Below are positions 8,518 through 16,779 of a stretch of 64,000 bases of DNA, piece by piece. The stretch is from Stenotrophomonas sp. ASS1. Lineage in GTDB: Bacteria; Pseudomonadota; Gammaproteobacteria; Xanthomonadales; Xanthomonadaceae. The DNA lies in NCBI RefSeq assembly GCF_004346925.1, contig NZ_CP031167.1:950001-1014000 (forward strand), given 5' to 3'. The number at the start of each line of letters is the position of its first letter. The stretch's first letter is position 1. The position numbers and the translations under genes are program-made. The notes below the pieces were generated by a model. The model saw only the letters and a program-made list of their open reading frames with translations. It ran no database searches and had not been told where the DNA came from.

Positions 8518-9780
8518 ATGAAGCGTCGCGTCGTCGTAACCGGCCTGGGTATCGTCTCGCCGTTGGGCAATGATCTGGCCAGCAGCTGGGAAGGCATCAC
8601 CCAGGGTCGTTCGGGCATCGGTCCGCTGACCAACGTTTCTGATGCCTATCTGGATCGGTTCACCACCAAGATTGCAGGTGAGGTCAAGGGATTCGACATC
8701 ACCGCCGACAATGAACTGTTCGGCAAGTTCCGGGTCAGCGGCAAGGATGCCAAGAAGATGGACCCGTTCATCCATTACGGCCTCGGTGCCTCGTTCATGG
8801 CCCTGCACGACTCGGGCCTGGAAATCACCGACGCCAATGCCGAGCGCATCGGCGCCATCGTCGGCGCCGGCATCGGCGGCCTGCTCGGCATCGAAGAGCA
8901 GACCATCGAGTTCCATGAGGGCAAGAAGATCTCGCCCTTCTACGTGCCCAAGACCATCATCAACATGCTGCCGGGCCAGCTGAGCATCATCACCGGCCTG
9001 AAGGGCCCGTCGTTCTCGGCGGTGTCTGCGTGCGCAACCTCGAACCATTCGATCGGCACCGCCATGCGCATGATCCAGTACGGCGATGCCGACGTGATGG
9101 TGGTCGGTGGTGCCGAGCGTGGCTCGTCGCCGACCGCACTGGGCGGCTTCTGCGCGATGAAGGCCATGAGCACCCGCAACGACGCCCCGGAACAGGCCTC
9201 GCGCCCGTGGGACAAGGACCGTGACGGCTTCGTGCTGGGCGACGGCGCCGGCATCCTGATCCTGGAAGAGTACGAGCACGCCAAGGCACGTGGCGCGAAG
9301 ATCTACTGCGAACTGGCCGGCTTCGGCGCCAGCTCCGACGCGTACCACATGACCGCACCGAGCGAGAACGGCGAAGGCGCCGCCCGCTGCATGGTCATGG
9401 CCATGAAGGACGCCGGCGTGACCCCGGAACAGGTGGGCTACCTCAACGCGCACGGCACCTCCACGCCGCTGGGCGACCTGGGCGAGACCATGGCGATGAA
9501 GACCGCCTTCGGCGACCACGCCTACAAGATGATGGTCAGCTCCACCAAGTCGATGACCGGCCACCTGCTGGGCGCTGCCGGCGGCGTGGAAGCGATCTTC
9601 TCGGTGATGGCGCTGCAGGACAATGTCATTCCGCCGACCATCAACCTGCAGCAGCCGGGCGAAGGCTGCGATCTGGACTACGTGCCCAACGAAGCGCGCC
9701 AGGCCAAGGTCGACGTGGTGATGTCCAATGGCTTCGGCTTCGGCGGCACCAACGGCACGCTGATCTTCAAGCGCGTCTGA
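8518..9780 (+). CDS. fabF: Beta-ketoacyl-ACP synthase II
   Basis: A 420-residue condensing enzyme of fatty acid elongation. The catalytic Cys172 (SACATSNHS), His312 ([11 protein letters not shown]) and His349 ([11 protein letters not shown]) are intact, and the glycine-rich GFGFGGTNG loop is at the C-terminus. The ATG at 8518 is preferred over an in-frame upstream codon at 8488 because it begins the family pattern [11 protein letters not shown]. Its 3' side carries a cluster of three REP elements before pabB. Confidence 0.97.
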   Translation: MKRRVVVTGLGIVSPLGNDLASSWEGITQGRSGIGPLTNVSDAYLDRFTTKIAGEVKGFDITADNELFGKFRVSGKDAKKMDPFIHYGLGASFMALHDSGLEITDANAERIGAIVGAGIGGLLGIEEQTIEFHEGKKISPFYVPKTIINMLPGQLSIITGLKGPSFSAVSACATSNHSIGTAMRMIQYGDADVMVVGGAERGSSPTALGGFCAMKAMSTRNDAPEQASRPWDKDRDGFVLGDGAGILILEEYEHAKARGAKIYCELAGFGASSDAYHMTAPSENGEGAARCMVMAMKDAGVTPEQVGYLNAHGTSTPLGDLGETMAMKTAFGDHAYKMMVSSTKSMTGHLLGAAGGVEAIFSVMALQDNVIPPTINLQQPGEGCDLDYVPNEARQAKVDVVMSNGFGFGGTNGTLIFKRV

Positions 9781-9788
9781 GCGACGTT

Positions 9789-9878
9789 GTAGCGTCGAGC
9801 TTGCTCGACTCCGCCCTTGTGTAGAGTCGAGCCATGCTCGACTGAACGTGCAACACAGTCGAGCAAGCTCGACTCTAC
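9789..9878. repeat. Cluster of three REP elements between fabF and pabB
   Basis: Three GTAG-headed palindromes occur in 90 bases: 9789-9810 and 9819-9844 in forward orientation, and 9856-9878 in reverse orientation (ending CGACTCTAC). All share the TCGAGC/GCTCGA core. The last two form an inverted pair that could fold into one long hairpin at the fabF transcript end. Confidence 0.88.
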
Positions 9879-9936
9879 GCACGAGGAGGCCGCCGCAAGG
9901 CGGCTTCCGTGCATCTGAATCCCCGAACTGGCCGCC

Positions 9937-11301
9937 ATGACCCACGCACCGCTGATCCACCCGCTGCCGCACCCGATCGATCTGCTGGCCCTGCAGCAGC
10001 ACGACCCGTCGCGCTTCCCGCTGCTGATGGAATCCACTGCCTCGGGCACCGCCCAGGGCCGCTGGAGCCTGCTGCTGGCCGCGCAGGGCGATAGCCTGCG
10101 GCTGGATGCCGATGGCCAGGTGCGCGACCAGCATGATGCGGTGCAGGCCGGCAGCTTCCTGCAGGTGCTGGACCGCGCCTGGCAGCACGAACGCCTGCCG
10201 CATGACGGCAGCCACAGCCTGCCGTTCCGCGGCGGCTGGGCGTTGATGCTGGACTACGAAGTGGCCAGCCAGATCGAACCGGTGCTGCCGGCGCGTGCGC
10301 GCGAGGACGGCCGCCCGACCGCACTGGCACTGCGCTGCCCGGCCGCGGTGCTGCACGACCATCACCACGAGGCCAGCTTCGTCATCGCCGAAGCCGGCGA
10401 GCAGGCGTTGCTGGATGCGCTGGTGGCACTGGCCTCAGCCGCGCTCCCCGAAGCCGGGCAGGGCTGGCAGCCACCGCAGTCGGTCGGCGAGGACGCGCCG
10501 CAGCGCTTCACCGACGGCGTGCGCCGGGTGATCGAGTACCTGCGTGCCGGCGATGTGTTCCAGGTGAACCTGTCGCGGCGCTGGAGCGCGCAGTTTGCCG
10601 CACCGGTCAGCCCGCAGGCGCTGTACGCGCAGCTGCGCCGTGCCAACCCGGCACCGTTCGCCGGCCTGTTCAGCGCGCACGGCCGCCATGTGGTCAGTTC
10701 CTCGCCGGAGCGGCTGGTGTCGGTGCATGCCGGCCACGCGCAGACCCGTCCGATTGCCGGCACGCGTCCGCGCTTCGAGGGGGACGATGATGCTGCGCGC
10801 ATCCAGGAGCTGGTCGGTCACCCGAAGGAGCGTGCCGAGCACGTGATGCTGATCGACCTGGAACGCAACGACCTGGGCCGTATCTGCCTGCCCGGTACCG
10901 TGGTGGTCGATGAGCTGATGACCGTGGAGAGCTACGCGCACGTGCATCACATCGTCAGCAACGTCAGCGGCCATCTGCGCCCGGAGGTCACCCCCGGCGA
11001 GGTGATCGCCGCCACCTTCCCCGGCGGCACCATCACCGGCTGCCCGAAGGTGCGCTGCATGCAGATCATCAGCGAGCTGGAGCAGGTGCCGCGTGGTGCC
11101 TACACCGGCGCGTTCGGCTGGCTGAACCGCGATGGCGACCTGGACCTGAACATCCTGATCCGCACCGCCGAAGTGGATGGCCACGAGGTGAGCTTCCGCA
11201 CCGGCGCCGGCATCGTGGTCGACTCGGACCCGGACAAGGAACTGGACGAGACCCGCGCCAAGGCCCGCGGCCTGCTGCGCGCGCTCGGCCAGCAGGGGTA
11301 G
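9937..11301 (+). CDS. pabB: Aminodeoxychorismate synthase component I
   Basis: A 454-residue chorismate-utilising enzyme of the TrpE/PabB family, making 4-amino-4-deoxychorismate for folate synthesis together with a glutaminase. Conserved C-terminal signatures include ERAEHVMLIDLERNDLGR and FPGGTITGCPKVRC. At residues 272-276 it reads PIAGT, where the E. coli enzyme has PIKGT with the nucleophilic Lys274; the alanine is typical of anthranilate synthases and of a class of PabB that works without the lysine. The lack of a neighbouring trpG and the place beside mltG-tmk-holB favour PabB over TrpE. Confidence 0.85.
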   Translation: MTHAPLIHPLPHPIDLLALQQHDPSRFPLLMESTASGTAQGRWSLLLAAQGDSLRLDADGQVRDQHDAVQAGSFLQVLDRAWQHERLPHDGSHSLPFRGGWALMLDYEVASQIEPVLPARAREDGRPTALALRCPAAVLHDHHHEASFVIAEAGEQALLDALVALASAALPEAGQGWQPPQSVGEDAPQRFTDGVRRVIEYLRAGDVFQVNLSRRWSAQFAAPVSPQALYAQLRRANPAPFAGLFSAHGRHVVSSSPERLVSVHAGHAQTRPIAGTRPRFEGDDDAARIQELVGHPKERAEHVMLIDLERNDLGRICLPGTVVVDELMTVESYAHVHHIVSNVSGHLRPEVTPGEVIAATFPGGTITGCPKVRCMQIISELEQVPRGAYTGAFGWLNRDGDLDLNILIRTAEVDGHEVSFRTGAGIVVDSDPDKELDETRAKARGLLRALGQQG

Positions 11302-11311
11302 GCGTATTCCG

Positions 11312-11436
11312 GTAGTGCCGGCCGCTGGCCGGCAACCTCATGCACCCATGATCCGCGCGATTGCCGGCCAGCGGCCGGCACTACCGGTACCGGTGGGTGC
11401 CATTGTTCGGGTGGGTGCCGACCGTCGGTCGGCACA
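11312..11436. repeat. REP cluster between pabB and mltG
   Basis: An inverted pair with core GCCGGCC...GGCCGGC lies at 11312-11335 (head GTAGTGCC) and 11361-11384 (tail GGCACTAC). A third palindrome of another core type (GTGGGTGCCGACCGTCGGTCGGCACA) lies at 11411-11436. Two REP families therefore share one 200-base intergenic space. Confidence 0.86.
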
Positions 11437-11512
11437 GGCGCATGCCCCCGGTCATGACCCCAATCCACCGGCACGGTATCCTGCACGACGGAATCGAGTT
11501 CAGAGGTAGTCC

Positions 11513-12574
11513 ATGGCGGGAGCCAAGCGCGGGTGTCTGTTCGTGGTAACGCTGGTGGTGGTGCTGGCCGCCGTCGTGGCCGGCGCGGGCGCGTGGTTCT
11601 TCTACCAGCAGACCCGGTTCGCCGACGCCCCGATCACCCCGTCCGCCGAAAGCGTGGTCATCGCCAGTGGCGACGGCATGAGCACGGTGCTGCGCAAGCT
11701 GCGCGACGCCGGCGTGGACGAGGGCCAGGACGCGCAGTGGCAGCTGCTGGCGCGCCAGCTCGATGCGGCCGGCAAGCTGAAGGTGGGTGAGTACGCGCTC
11801 AGCAGCGACCTGACCCCGCGTGATCTGCTGCTGCGCATGCGCGCCGGCAAGGTGCTGCAGCACCGCGTCACGATCATTGAAGGCTGGAACATCCGCCAGT
11901 TGCGTGCCGCGCTCAAGCGCGCCGAGCCGCTGCTGCACACCACCGACAACCTCGATGACGCCGCGCTGATGCAGCGCCTCGGCTTCGGTGGCCAGCATCC
12001 GGAAGGCCGCTTCCTGCCGGAGACCTACGTCTACCAGCGTGGCGACAGCGATCTGGATGTGCTCAAGCGTGCTCACGCTGCAATGCAGGACGCACTGGAT
12101 GAAGCCTGGGAAAGCCGTGCGCCGGACCTGCCGATCAACACGCCCTACGAACTGCTGACGATGGCCTCGATCATCGAGAAGGAAACCGCGCTGGCCAGCG
12201 AGCGTCCGCAGATCGCCGGCGTGTTCATGCGCCGCCTGAAGATCGGCATGCGCCTGCAGACCGACCCGACCGTGATCTACGGCATCGGTGCTGCGTATGA
12301 CGGCAACATCCGCCGCCGCGACCTGACCACCGATACGCCCTACAACACCTATACCCGCGCCGGCCTGACCCCGACCCCGATCGCCATGCCCAGCCGCGAT
12401 GCGCTGATGGCAGCCGCGCAACCCGCAGCGGGCGACGCGCTGTACTTCGTCGCCGTGGGCGATGGCAGTGGCGCGCACGTGTTCTCGCCCAGCCTGGACC
12501 AGCACAACGCCGCAGTGGCCCGCTACCTGCAGCAGCTGCGCCAGCAACGTACCAAGGAGACCCCGGCGCAATGA
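11513..12574 (+). CDS. mltG: Endolytic murein transglycosylase MltG (YceG)
   Basis: A 353-residue inner-membrane protein that cuts nascent glycan strands and so sets their length. One N-terminal membrane segment (residues 9-31) anchors a periplasmic part with a LysM-like region and the YceG domain. The motif ASIIEKET at residues 218-225 carries the catalytic Glu222, and DPTVIYG follows. It overlaps tmk by 4 bases (ATGA), so the two are translationally coupled. Confidence 0.95.
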   Translation: MAGAKRGCLFVVTLVVVLAAVVAGAGAWFFYQQTRFADAPITPSAESVVIASGDGMSTVLRKLRDAGVDEGQDAQWQLLARQLDAAGKLKVGEYALSSDLTPRDLLLRMRAGKVLQHRVTIIEGWNIRQLRAALKRAEPLLHTTDNLDDAALMQRLGFGGQHPEGRFLPETYVYQRGDSDLDVLKRAHAAMQDALDEAWESRAPDLPINTPYELLTMASIIEKETALASERPQIAGVFMRRLKIGMRLQTDPTVIYGIGAAYDGNIRRRDLTTDTPYNTYTRAGLTPTPIAMPSRDALMAAAQPAAGDALYFVAVGDGSGAHVFSPSLDQHNAAVARYLQQLRQQRTKETPAQ

Positions 12575-13236
12575 GTCCCGCGCTGCTTCGCCACCCGCGT
12601 TTCGTCAGCCTGGAAGGCGGCGAGGGCGCAGGCAAGACCACCGCCATCAATGCCATCCGTGACTGCCTGCGCAGCCACGGCCACGAGGTGGTGCTGACCC
12701 GCGAGCCGGGCGGTACGCCGCTGGCCGAGCGCATCCGTGGCCTGGTGCTGAAACCCGATGCCGAGATCGCCGCCGAGCCGCTCAGCGCCGAAGCCGAGCT
12801 GCTGCTGGTGTTCGCTGCACGCGCGCAGCATGTGCGCCAGGTGATCCAGCCCGCACTGCAGCGCGGCGCCTATGTGCTGAGCGATCGCTTCACCGATTCC
12901 AGCTACGCCTACCAGGGCGGTGGCCGTGGCCTCGACCCGCAGTGGATTGCCGATCTGGAACGACGCGCGGTGGGCCTGCTGCCGGGCCTGACCCTGCTGC
13001 TGGACGTGGACGTGGCAGTAGGCCGCGCACGCGCCAACGGGCGCGATCTGTGGCCGGACCGCATCGAAAGCGAACAGGATGATTTCTTCCAGCGCGTGCG
13101 CGAAGTGTTCCGCAGCCGCGCGCAGCAGGACCCGCAGCGCTTCGCGCTGATCGACGCCGGCCAGGTGCAGGCGCGTGTAGCGGCCGATGTGGTCGCGCAG
13201 GTCGAGCGCTGGCTGCAGGACGGGGAGGGCGCATGA
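12571..13236 (+). CDS. tmk: Thymidylate kinase
   Basis: A 221-residue enzyme that phosphorylates dTMP to dTDP. The P-loop GGEGAGKT (16-23), the DR(F/Y) motif in DRFTDSSYAYQ and the lid-region arginines (GRDLWPDRIES) are visible. The start overlaps the end of mltG and the end overlaps holB by 4 bases, giving a tight mltG-tmk-holB-pilZ operon. Confidence 0.97.
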   Translation: MSPALLRHPRFVSLEGGEGAGKTTAINAIRDCLRSHGHEVVLTREPGGTPLAERIRGLVLKPDAEIAAEPLSAEAELLLVFAARAQHVRQVIQPALQRGAYVLSDRFTDSSYAYQGGGRGLDPQWIADLERRAVGLLPGLTLLLDVDVAVGRARANGRDLWPDRIESEQDDFFQRVREVFRSRAQQDPQRFALIDAGQVQARVAADVVAQVERWLQDGEGA

Positions 13237-14189
13237 GCACATTCTCGCCGTGGCAGCAGCGCGCGTTCGACCAGACCGTGGCAGCGCTCGATGCCGACCG
13301 CCTTGGTCATGGCCTGCTGATCTGCGGCCCGGCCGGGCTGGGCAAACGCGAGGTGGCACTGGCGCTGGCCGACCACGTGCTGGCGCGCGGTGATGCCGCG
13401 CATGCCACGCGCACGCGCCAGCTGATCGCCGCCGGCACCCATCCTGACCTGCAGCTGGTCAGCTTCATTCCGAACAAGAGCGGCGACAAGCTGCGCACCG
13501 AGATCGTCATCGAGCAGGTGCGCGAGATCACCGACAAGCTGGCGCTGACCCCGCAGTACGGCGTGGCGCAGGTGGTGATCGTCGACCCGGCCGATGCGAT
13601 CAACCGCTCGGCGGCCAACGCGCTGCTGAAGACGCTGGAAGAGCCGCAGCCCGGCCGCTACCTGTGGCTGATCAGCAGCGACCCGGCGCGCCTGCCGCAG
13701 ACCATCCGCAGCCGTTGCCAGCGTCTGGAATTCAAGTTGCCGCCGCAGCACGAAACGCTGGCCTGGCTGCAGCAGCAGGGCCACAGCGAAGCATCGGCAC
13801 GCGAAGCGCTGGACGCGGCGCGCGGCCACCCCGGCCAGGCCGACAACTGGCTGCGCGAAGATGGCCTGAGCCTGCGCCGCGAAGTGGGCCGCGAGCTGGA
13901 ACAGCTGGCCGCCGGCAAGACCGGCGCGGTGGAGCTGGCGCAGAAGTGGTGCGGTGATGACAACGCGGCGCTGCGCCTGCGCTTCGCCGCCGACCTGGCG
14001 CTGGCCCAGGCCAGCACCGATGCCTTGACCACGCCGGAGCGATTGCACAAGCTTGCAGCCTGGTTCGATGCGGCCAACCGCACCCGCGACCTGCTGCGCA
14101 CCACGGTGCGTGCAGACCTTGCCGTGGTCGAGTTGCTGCTGGCCTGGAACAAGGTGAACGAGCGGCCTGCCGCAAGGGGAAATCGATGA
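13233..14189 (+). CDS. holB: DNA polymerase III subunit delta'
   Basis: A 318-residue clamp-loader subunit of the AAA+ type. It has a degenerate P-loop GPAGLGKR (32-39) and the SRC motif in IRSRCQRLEF, where a sensor helix contacts its neighbour in the loader. The four-cysteine zinc module that E. coli and many other delta' proteins carry just before AGTHPD is missing: the region reads LARGDAAHATRTRQLIAAGT with no cysteine. Start and stop overlap tmk and pilZ by 4 bases each. Confidence 0.94.
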   Translation: MSTFSPWQQRAFDQTVAALDADRLGHGLLICGPAGLGKREVALALADHVLARGDAAHATRTRQLIAAGTHPDLQLVSFIPNKSGDKLRTEIVIEQVREITDKLALTPQYGVAQVVIVDPADAINRSAANALLKTLEEPQPGRYLWLISSDPARLPQTIRSRCQRLEFKLPPQHETLAWLQQQGHSEASAREALDAARGHPGQADNWLREDGLSLRREVGRELEQLAAGKTGAVELAQKWCGDDNAALRLRFAADLALAQASTDALTTPERLHKLAAWFDAANRTRDLLRTTVRADLAVVELLLAWNKVNERPAARGNR

Positions 14190-14539
14190 GTGCCAGCAAC
14201 GCCCGCCAGGGCATCCTGTCCCTGGCCGTGAAGGACAAAGCCGCGCTGTACAGCGCGTACATGCCATTCGTGAAGAACGGCGGCATCTTCGTGCCCACGC
14301 CCAAGCGCTACTTCCTGGGTGACGAAGTGTTCCTGCTGCTGACCCTGCCCGATTCCAGCGAGCGCCTGCCGGTGGCCGGCAAGGTGATCTGGGTGACCCC
14401 GGCCGGCGCGCAGGGTAACCGCACCGCCGGCATCGGCGTGCAGCTGGCCGACGGTGCCGAAGGCGAGGGCGTGCGCCACAAGATCGAGACCCTGCTGGCC
14501 GGCCTGACCGGCTCGGACAAGCCGACGCACACGATGTAA
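14186..14539 (+). CDS. pilZ: Type IV pilus protein PilZ
   Basis: A 117-residue single-domain PilZ protein needed for type IV pilus formation. The arginine-rich RxxxR and D/NxSxxG motifs that bind cyclic di-GMP in other PilZ domains are not seen, in line with the pilus PilZ subgroup, which acts through protein contacts (PilB and an EAL-domain partner in Xanthomonas). GGIFVPTP and the VWVTP-like strand (VIWVTPAGAQG) match that subgroup. It is the last gene of the block and links to pilT and pilU at 50-52.5 kb. Confidence 0.95.
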   Translation: MSASNARQGILSLAVKDKAALYSAYMPFVKNGGIFVPTPKRYFLGDEVFLLLTLPDSSERLPVAGKVIWVTPAGAQGNRTAGIGVQLADGAEGEGVRHKIETLLAGLTGSDKPTHTM

Positions 14540-14558
14540 GGCTGCGCCGGGCTGTTCT

Positions 14559-14583
14559 GTAGAGTCGAGCCATGCTCGACTGC
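14559..14583 (+). repeat. Single REP element after pilZ
   Basis: A GTAG-headed palindrome (GTAGAGTCGAGCCATGCTCG and three more bases of pairing context) of the TCGAGC core type, 20 bases past the pilZ stop and before the tRNA promoter. It may form the 3' end of the pilZ operon transcript. Confidence 0.8.
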
Positions 14584-14623
14584 CGCCCTCGAAAACACCC
14601 GTGAACACGAATGTGAAAAACGG

Positions 14624-14651
14624 TTGACGGCCTCTGAAAAGCCCCTATAAT
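14624..14651 (+). promoter_or_regulatory. Sigma-70 promoter of tRNA-Val
   Basis: A -35 box TTGACG at 14624-14629 and a perfect -10 box TATAAT at 14646-14651 are separated by 16 bases. The tRNA begins 21 bases downstream, and a GC-rich stretch (GAGCGGC) follows the -10 as expected for a stringently controlled stable-RNA promoter. Confidence 0.88.
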
Positions 14652-14671
14652 GAGCGGCTCAGCAACACACC

Positions 14672-14746
14672 GGGCGGTTAGCTCAGCGGTAGAGCATTGC
14701 CTTCACACGGCAAGGGTCACAGGTTCGATCCCTGTACCGCCCACCA
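14672..14746 (+). tRNA. tRNA-Val (anticodon CAC)
   Basis: A full 75-base cloverleaf with encoded CCA. The acceptor stem GGGCGGT pairs with ACCGCCC. The D arm is GCTC-AGCGGTA-GAGC, the anticodon arm TTGCC-TTCACAC-GGCAA with CAC at 14704-14706, and the T arm ACAGG-TTCGATC-CCTGT. It reads GUG codons. No integrase or attachment duplication is seen nearby. Confidence 0.97.
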
Positions 14747-14762
14747 TGTTGCAGAACGAAAG

Positions 14763-14789
14763 AAGCCTCCAGCAATGGGGGCTTTTTTG
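14763..14789 (+). terminator. Intrinsic terminator of tRNA-Val
   Basis: The stem AAGCCTCC/GGGGGCTT with loop AGCAAT is followed by a run of T residues, 17 bases after the tRNA. It is a standard rho-independent terminator. Confidence 0.92.
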
Positions 14790-14830
14790 TTGCCTGTGAT
14801 TCCGTAGTGCCCGCCGAAGCGATCACCGTT

Positions 14831-15394
14831 TCAGCCGAAGTCCTCCAGCAGCTCGCGCGCGTTCATCGTCGTTGCATCCAGCAGGTCGTGACCGTTGCCC
14901 GCCCGCACCACCACCGCCAGCAGGCTACGGCCCACATCGGCATTGCCGCCGCTCAGTTCCATCTCGCCTTCAAAGCACAGATCGGCCAACCATTCATGGG
15001 CCTGCTGCAGTCCGCGCTTGCGGACGCGGCGGAACTCCGCGAGCAGCTTCGCCTGGCCGGCCTCCTGTTCACCATCGGCAAGCAGGCCGATGGCACCGCC
15101 GTGCGCCGCGCGCCAGATGGCCGGTAGCGGGCGACCGTTCGCGTCCACCACGTCCGCCGAGAACTGCGCGCAGTACATTTCGTAGCGCTTGCCCGCTGTG
15201 CTGCAGGGCACGATGCCGGCCTCGGCCAGCAGGCGTTCGGCTTCATCCAGTTTGCTGAACTTCAAGCGCAGCAGTGCAGGACGGCTCAGGTGTTGTGCCA
15301 GCGCCTGCTGGTTGGCGGTGAACCAGACGTTCCAGCCCACGCTTGCGCGGCCTTCCAGTGCGGCCTTGAAGTACTCCAGGTGTTCGGCGTCCAT
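14831..15394 (-). CDS. Conserved hypothetical protein
   Basis: A 187-residue soluble protein that I do not recognise as a named family. It begins MDAEHLEYFKAALEG, has an Arg/Lys-rich segment mid-way (KLLAEFRRVRKRG) and no signal peptide, membrane segment or cysteine pair. Codon use matches neighbouring genes and the frame is open without interruption, so it is probably real. It is on the opposite strand to the tRNA and tautomerase genes and ends about 85 bases from the tRNA terminator. Confidence 0.7.
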   Translation of the reverse strand: MDAEHLEYFKAALEGRASVGWNVWFTANQQALAQHLSRPALLRLKFSKLDEAERLLAEAGIVPCSTAGKRYEMYCAQFSADVVDANGRPLPAIWRAAHGGAIGLLADGEQEAGQAKLLAEFRRVRKRGLQQAHEWLADLCFEGEMELSGGNADVGRSLLAVVVRAGNGHDLLDATTMNARELLEDFG

Positions 15395-15446
15395 TGCGGT
15401 CTCCTGCGCTCCCTGCTCGATTGTAGCGGGCGCATATCCGGGCCGG

Positions 15447-15566
15447 TCAGGCGTCGTCGCCGGAGAGGCAATGATGTGCCTCGCGTACCAGCTGTCGCGC
15501 GGCCACGATCAGCCCGTCGGTGTGGAAGGCGCCCAACTGTTCGTCCGGATCGCCTTCGTTACGCAC
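15447..15566 (-). CDS. Possible small protein (39 residues)
   Basis: Starting from GTG at 15566 the frame reads MRNEGDPDEQLGAFHTDG and continues to a TGA at 15447, ending in HHCLSGDDA. The peptide has a balanced, protein-like composition in a gap of 288 bases that has no other gene. No clear ribosome binding site precedes it. It may be a small gene or the remnant tail of a larger one, cut by the in-frame stop 18 bases upstream of the GTG. Confidence 0.3.
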   Translation of the reverse strand: MRNEGDPDEQLGAFHTDGLIVAARQLVREAHHCLSGDDA

Positions 15567-15682
15567 GTGGGCGGGCCCGTGCTACGAATGGAAGCAGAGG
15601 GTTCCATTCCTGCGCTGTCCCACCGCCCCGGGCAGGCGTAGTCTCGGCCCGTTGCCGTGCCCATCCACTCTGGAGTGCCACC

Positions 15683-16051
15683 ATGCCGCTCGCCCGTATC
15701 GATCTTCGCAAAGGTAAATCCGCCGACTACCTGCAACGCGTCGGCGAAACCATCTACCAGGCCATGCGCGCGGTGGGCGTGCCGGAGAACGATCGCTTCC
15801 AGATCTTCCAGCAACACGAGCCGGGCACGTTGATCTATGACCCCGGTTACCTGGGCGTGGACCGCACCGACGATTTCATCTGCATCCAGATCACCTGGAA
15901 CGAAGGGCGCACGCTGGAGCAGAAAAAAGCGTTGTACCTGGGCATTGCCGATGGCCTGCATGCGGCGGTGGGTATCCGCCGAGAGGATGTGTTCATCAAC
16001 CTGGTGGAAGTGAAGCGGGAAAACTGGTCGTTCGGTAATGGTGTGGCCTAG
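15683..16051 (+). CDS. Tautomerase family protein
   Basis: A 122-residue member of the 4-oxalocrotonate tautomerase/MIF superfamily (Tautomerase_2 type). After removal of Met, Pro at position 2 (MPLARIDL) becomes the catalytic N-terminal proline. The conserved C-terminal element VFINLVEVKRENWSFGNG is typical of this group. Its natural substrate is unknown; relatives act on keto-enol forms of aromatic breakdown products. It stands alone, preceded by TGGAG before the ATG. Confidence 0.88.
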   Translation: MPLARIDLRKGKSADYLQRVGETIYQAMRAVGVPENDRFQIFQQHEPGTLIYDPGYLGVDRTDDFICIQITWNEGRTLEQKKALYLGIADGLHAAVGIRREDVFINLVEVKRENWSFGNGVA

Positions 16052-16074
16052 TACGTGAGTTGATGCGCGAAAAG

Positions 16075-16098
16075 CATCCACGCATGGCGTGGATCTAC
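16075..16098 (-). repeat. REP element, ATCCACGC core type
   Basis: The palindrome ATCCACGCATGGCGTGGAT is followed by CTAC, which reads GTAG-headed on the minus strand. It lies just after the tautomerase gene. The same core recurs at 48585-48603. Confidence 0.82.
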
Positions 16099-16203
16099 TG
16101 AATGGAGGGCGTGTGCGGGGGAGGTCAGCGCTGCGTCACCGTGTCGCAGGGGGCAAACTCTGAACATGGTCCAAGGTTGGCCATGGCCCCGTAGAATGGC
16201 GGC

Positions 16204-16650
16204 GTGCGCCGTTCTGCTCTCCACCGCCGGTTCCAGGCCCTGGCATGGCTTGCCATGCTGCTGGTGCTGCTTGCCCCGCTGGTGAGCCGCTGGCTGGCGC
16301 ATGGCCACGTCGCGGCCGCCGCACCGGTGGCCGCCATGGACCACGCGATGCACGCAGAGCATGCGCAGCACGCGATGGAAGGCCATCACGACCACCACGC
16401 GATGGCGATGCCGCACGGCGAGGCCGCAAAGAAGCCACCTGCCGATCCACACGCCGATCATGAGATGGGCGTGGACTGCGATTACTGCCTGATCGCTGCA
16501 CGGCTGATCACGCTGCTGGTGGCGGCAGTGCTGCTGTTGGCGCCGATGGCACCGGTGTGCCGCGCGCTGCGCGGTGCGGTGCGATCGTTGCCGCAACGGA
16601 TCAGCGGCACATTGGGAGCGCGTGGGCCGCCGGCTCTGATGGCTGCCTGA
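16204..16650 (+). CDS. DUF2946 family protein, His-rich
   Basis: A 148-residue protein with an N-terminal membrane segment (about residues 13-31), a central His/Met-rich stretch (about residues 45-95: MDHAMHAEHAQHAM, HHDHHAMAMPHG) and the family motif DCDYC before a second hydrophobic segment. DUF2946 proteins are encoded beside TonB-dependent metal receptors, often for copper. The His/Met-rich loop would suit copper or zinc binding in the periplasm. The GTG start at 16204 is inferred from the frame and the membrane segment. It heads a likely unit with the receptor and PepSY genes. Confidence 0.8.
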   Translation: MRRSALHRRFQALAWLAMLLVLLAPLVSRWLAHGHVAAAAPVAAMDHAMHAEHAQHAMEGHHDHHAMAMPHGEAAKKPPADPHADHEMGVDCDYCLIAARLITLLVAAVLLLAPMAPVCRALRGAVRSLPQRISGTLGARGPPALMAA

Positions 16651-16779
16651 GCCGCACGCGCGTTGCATTGAAGATTTTTCCATGAGGTTGCCGGCCACGG
16701 CCGGTGCCCGCACGCGCGTGTTTGTCCCTTTCTGATTGCTGCCCTGCCATTGCGGGGTGGCCTTGCATGCCGTGAACAA

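Noticed and set aside
8512..10368. A 618-residue open frame on the minus strand
   Set aside because: It is antisense to fabF and the start of pabB and crosses three REPs. It has no family match that I recognise.
14672..14746. tRNA-Val as an integration site of a genomic island
   Set aside because: No integrase, no direct repeat of the tRNA 3' end and no change in base composition on either side.
15189..15641. Open frame of 150 residues on the plus strand before the tautomerase
   Set aside because: It runs mostly antisense to the conserved hypothetical gene, and its composition is shadow-like.
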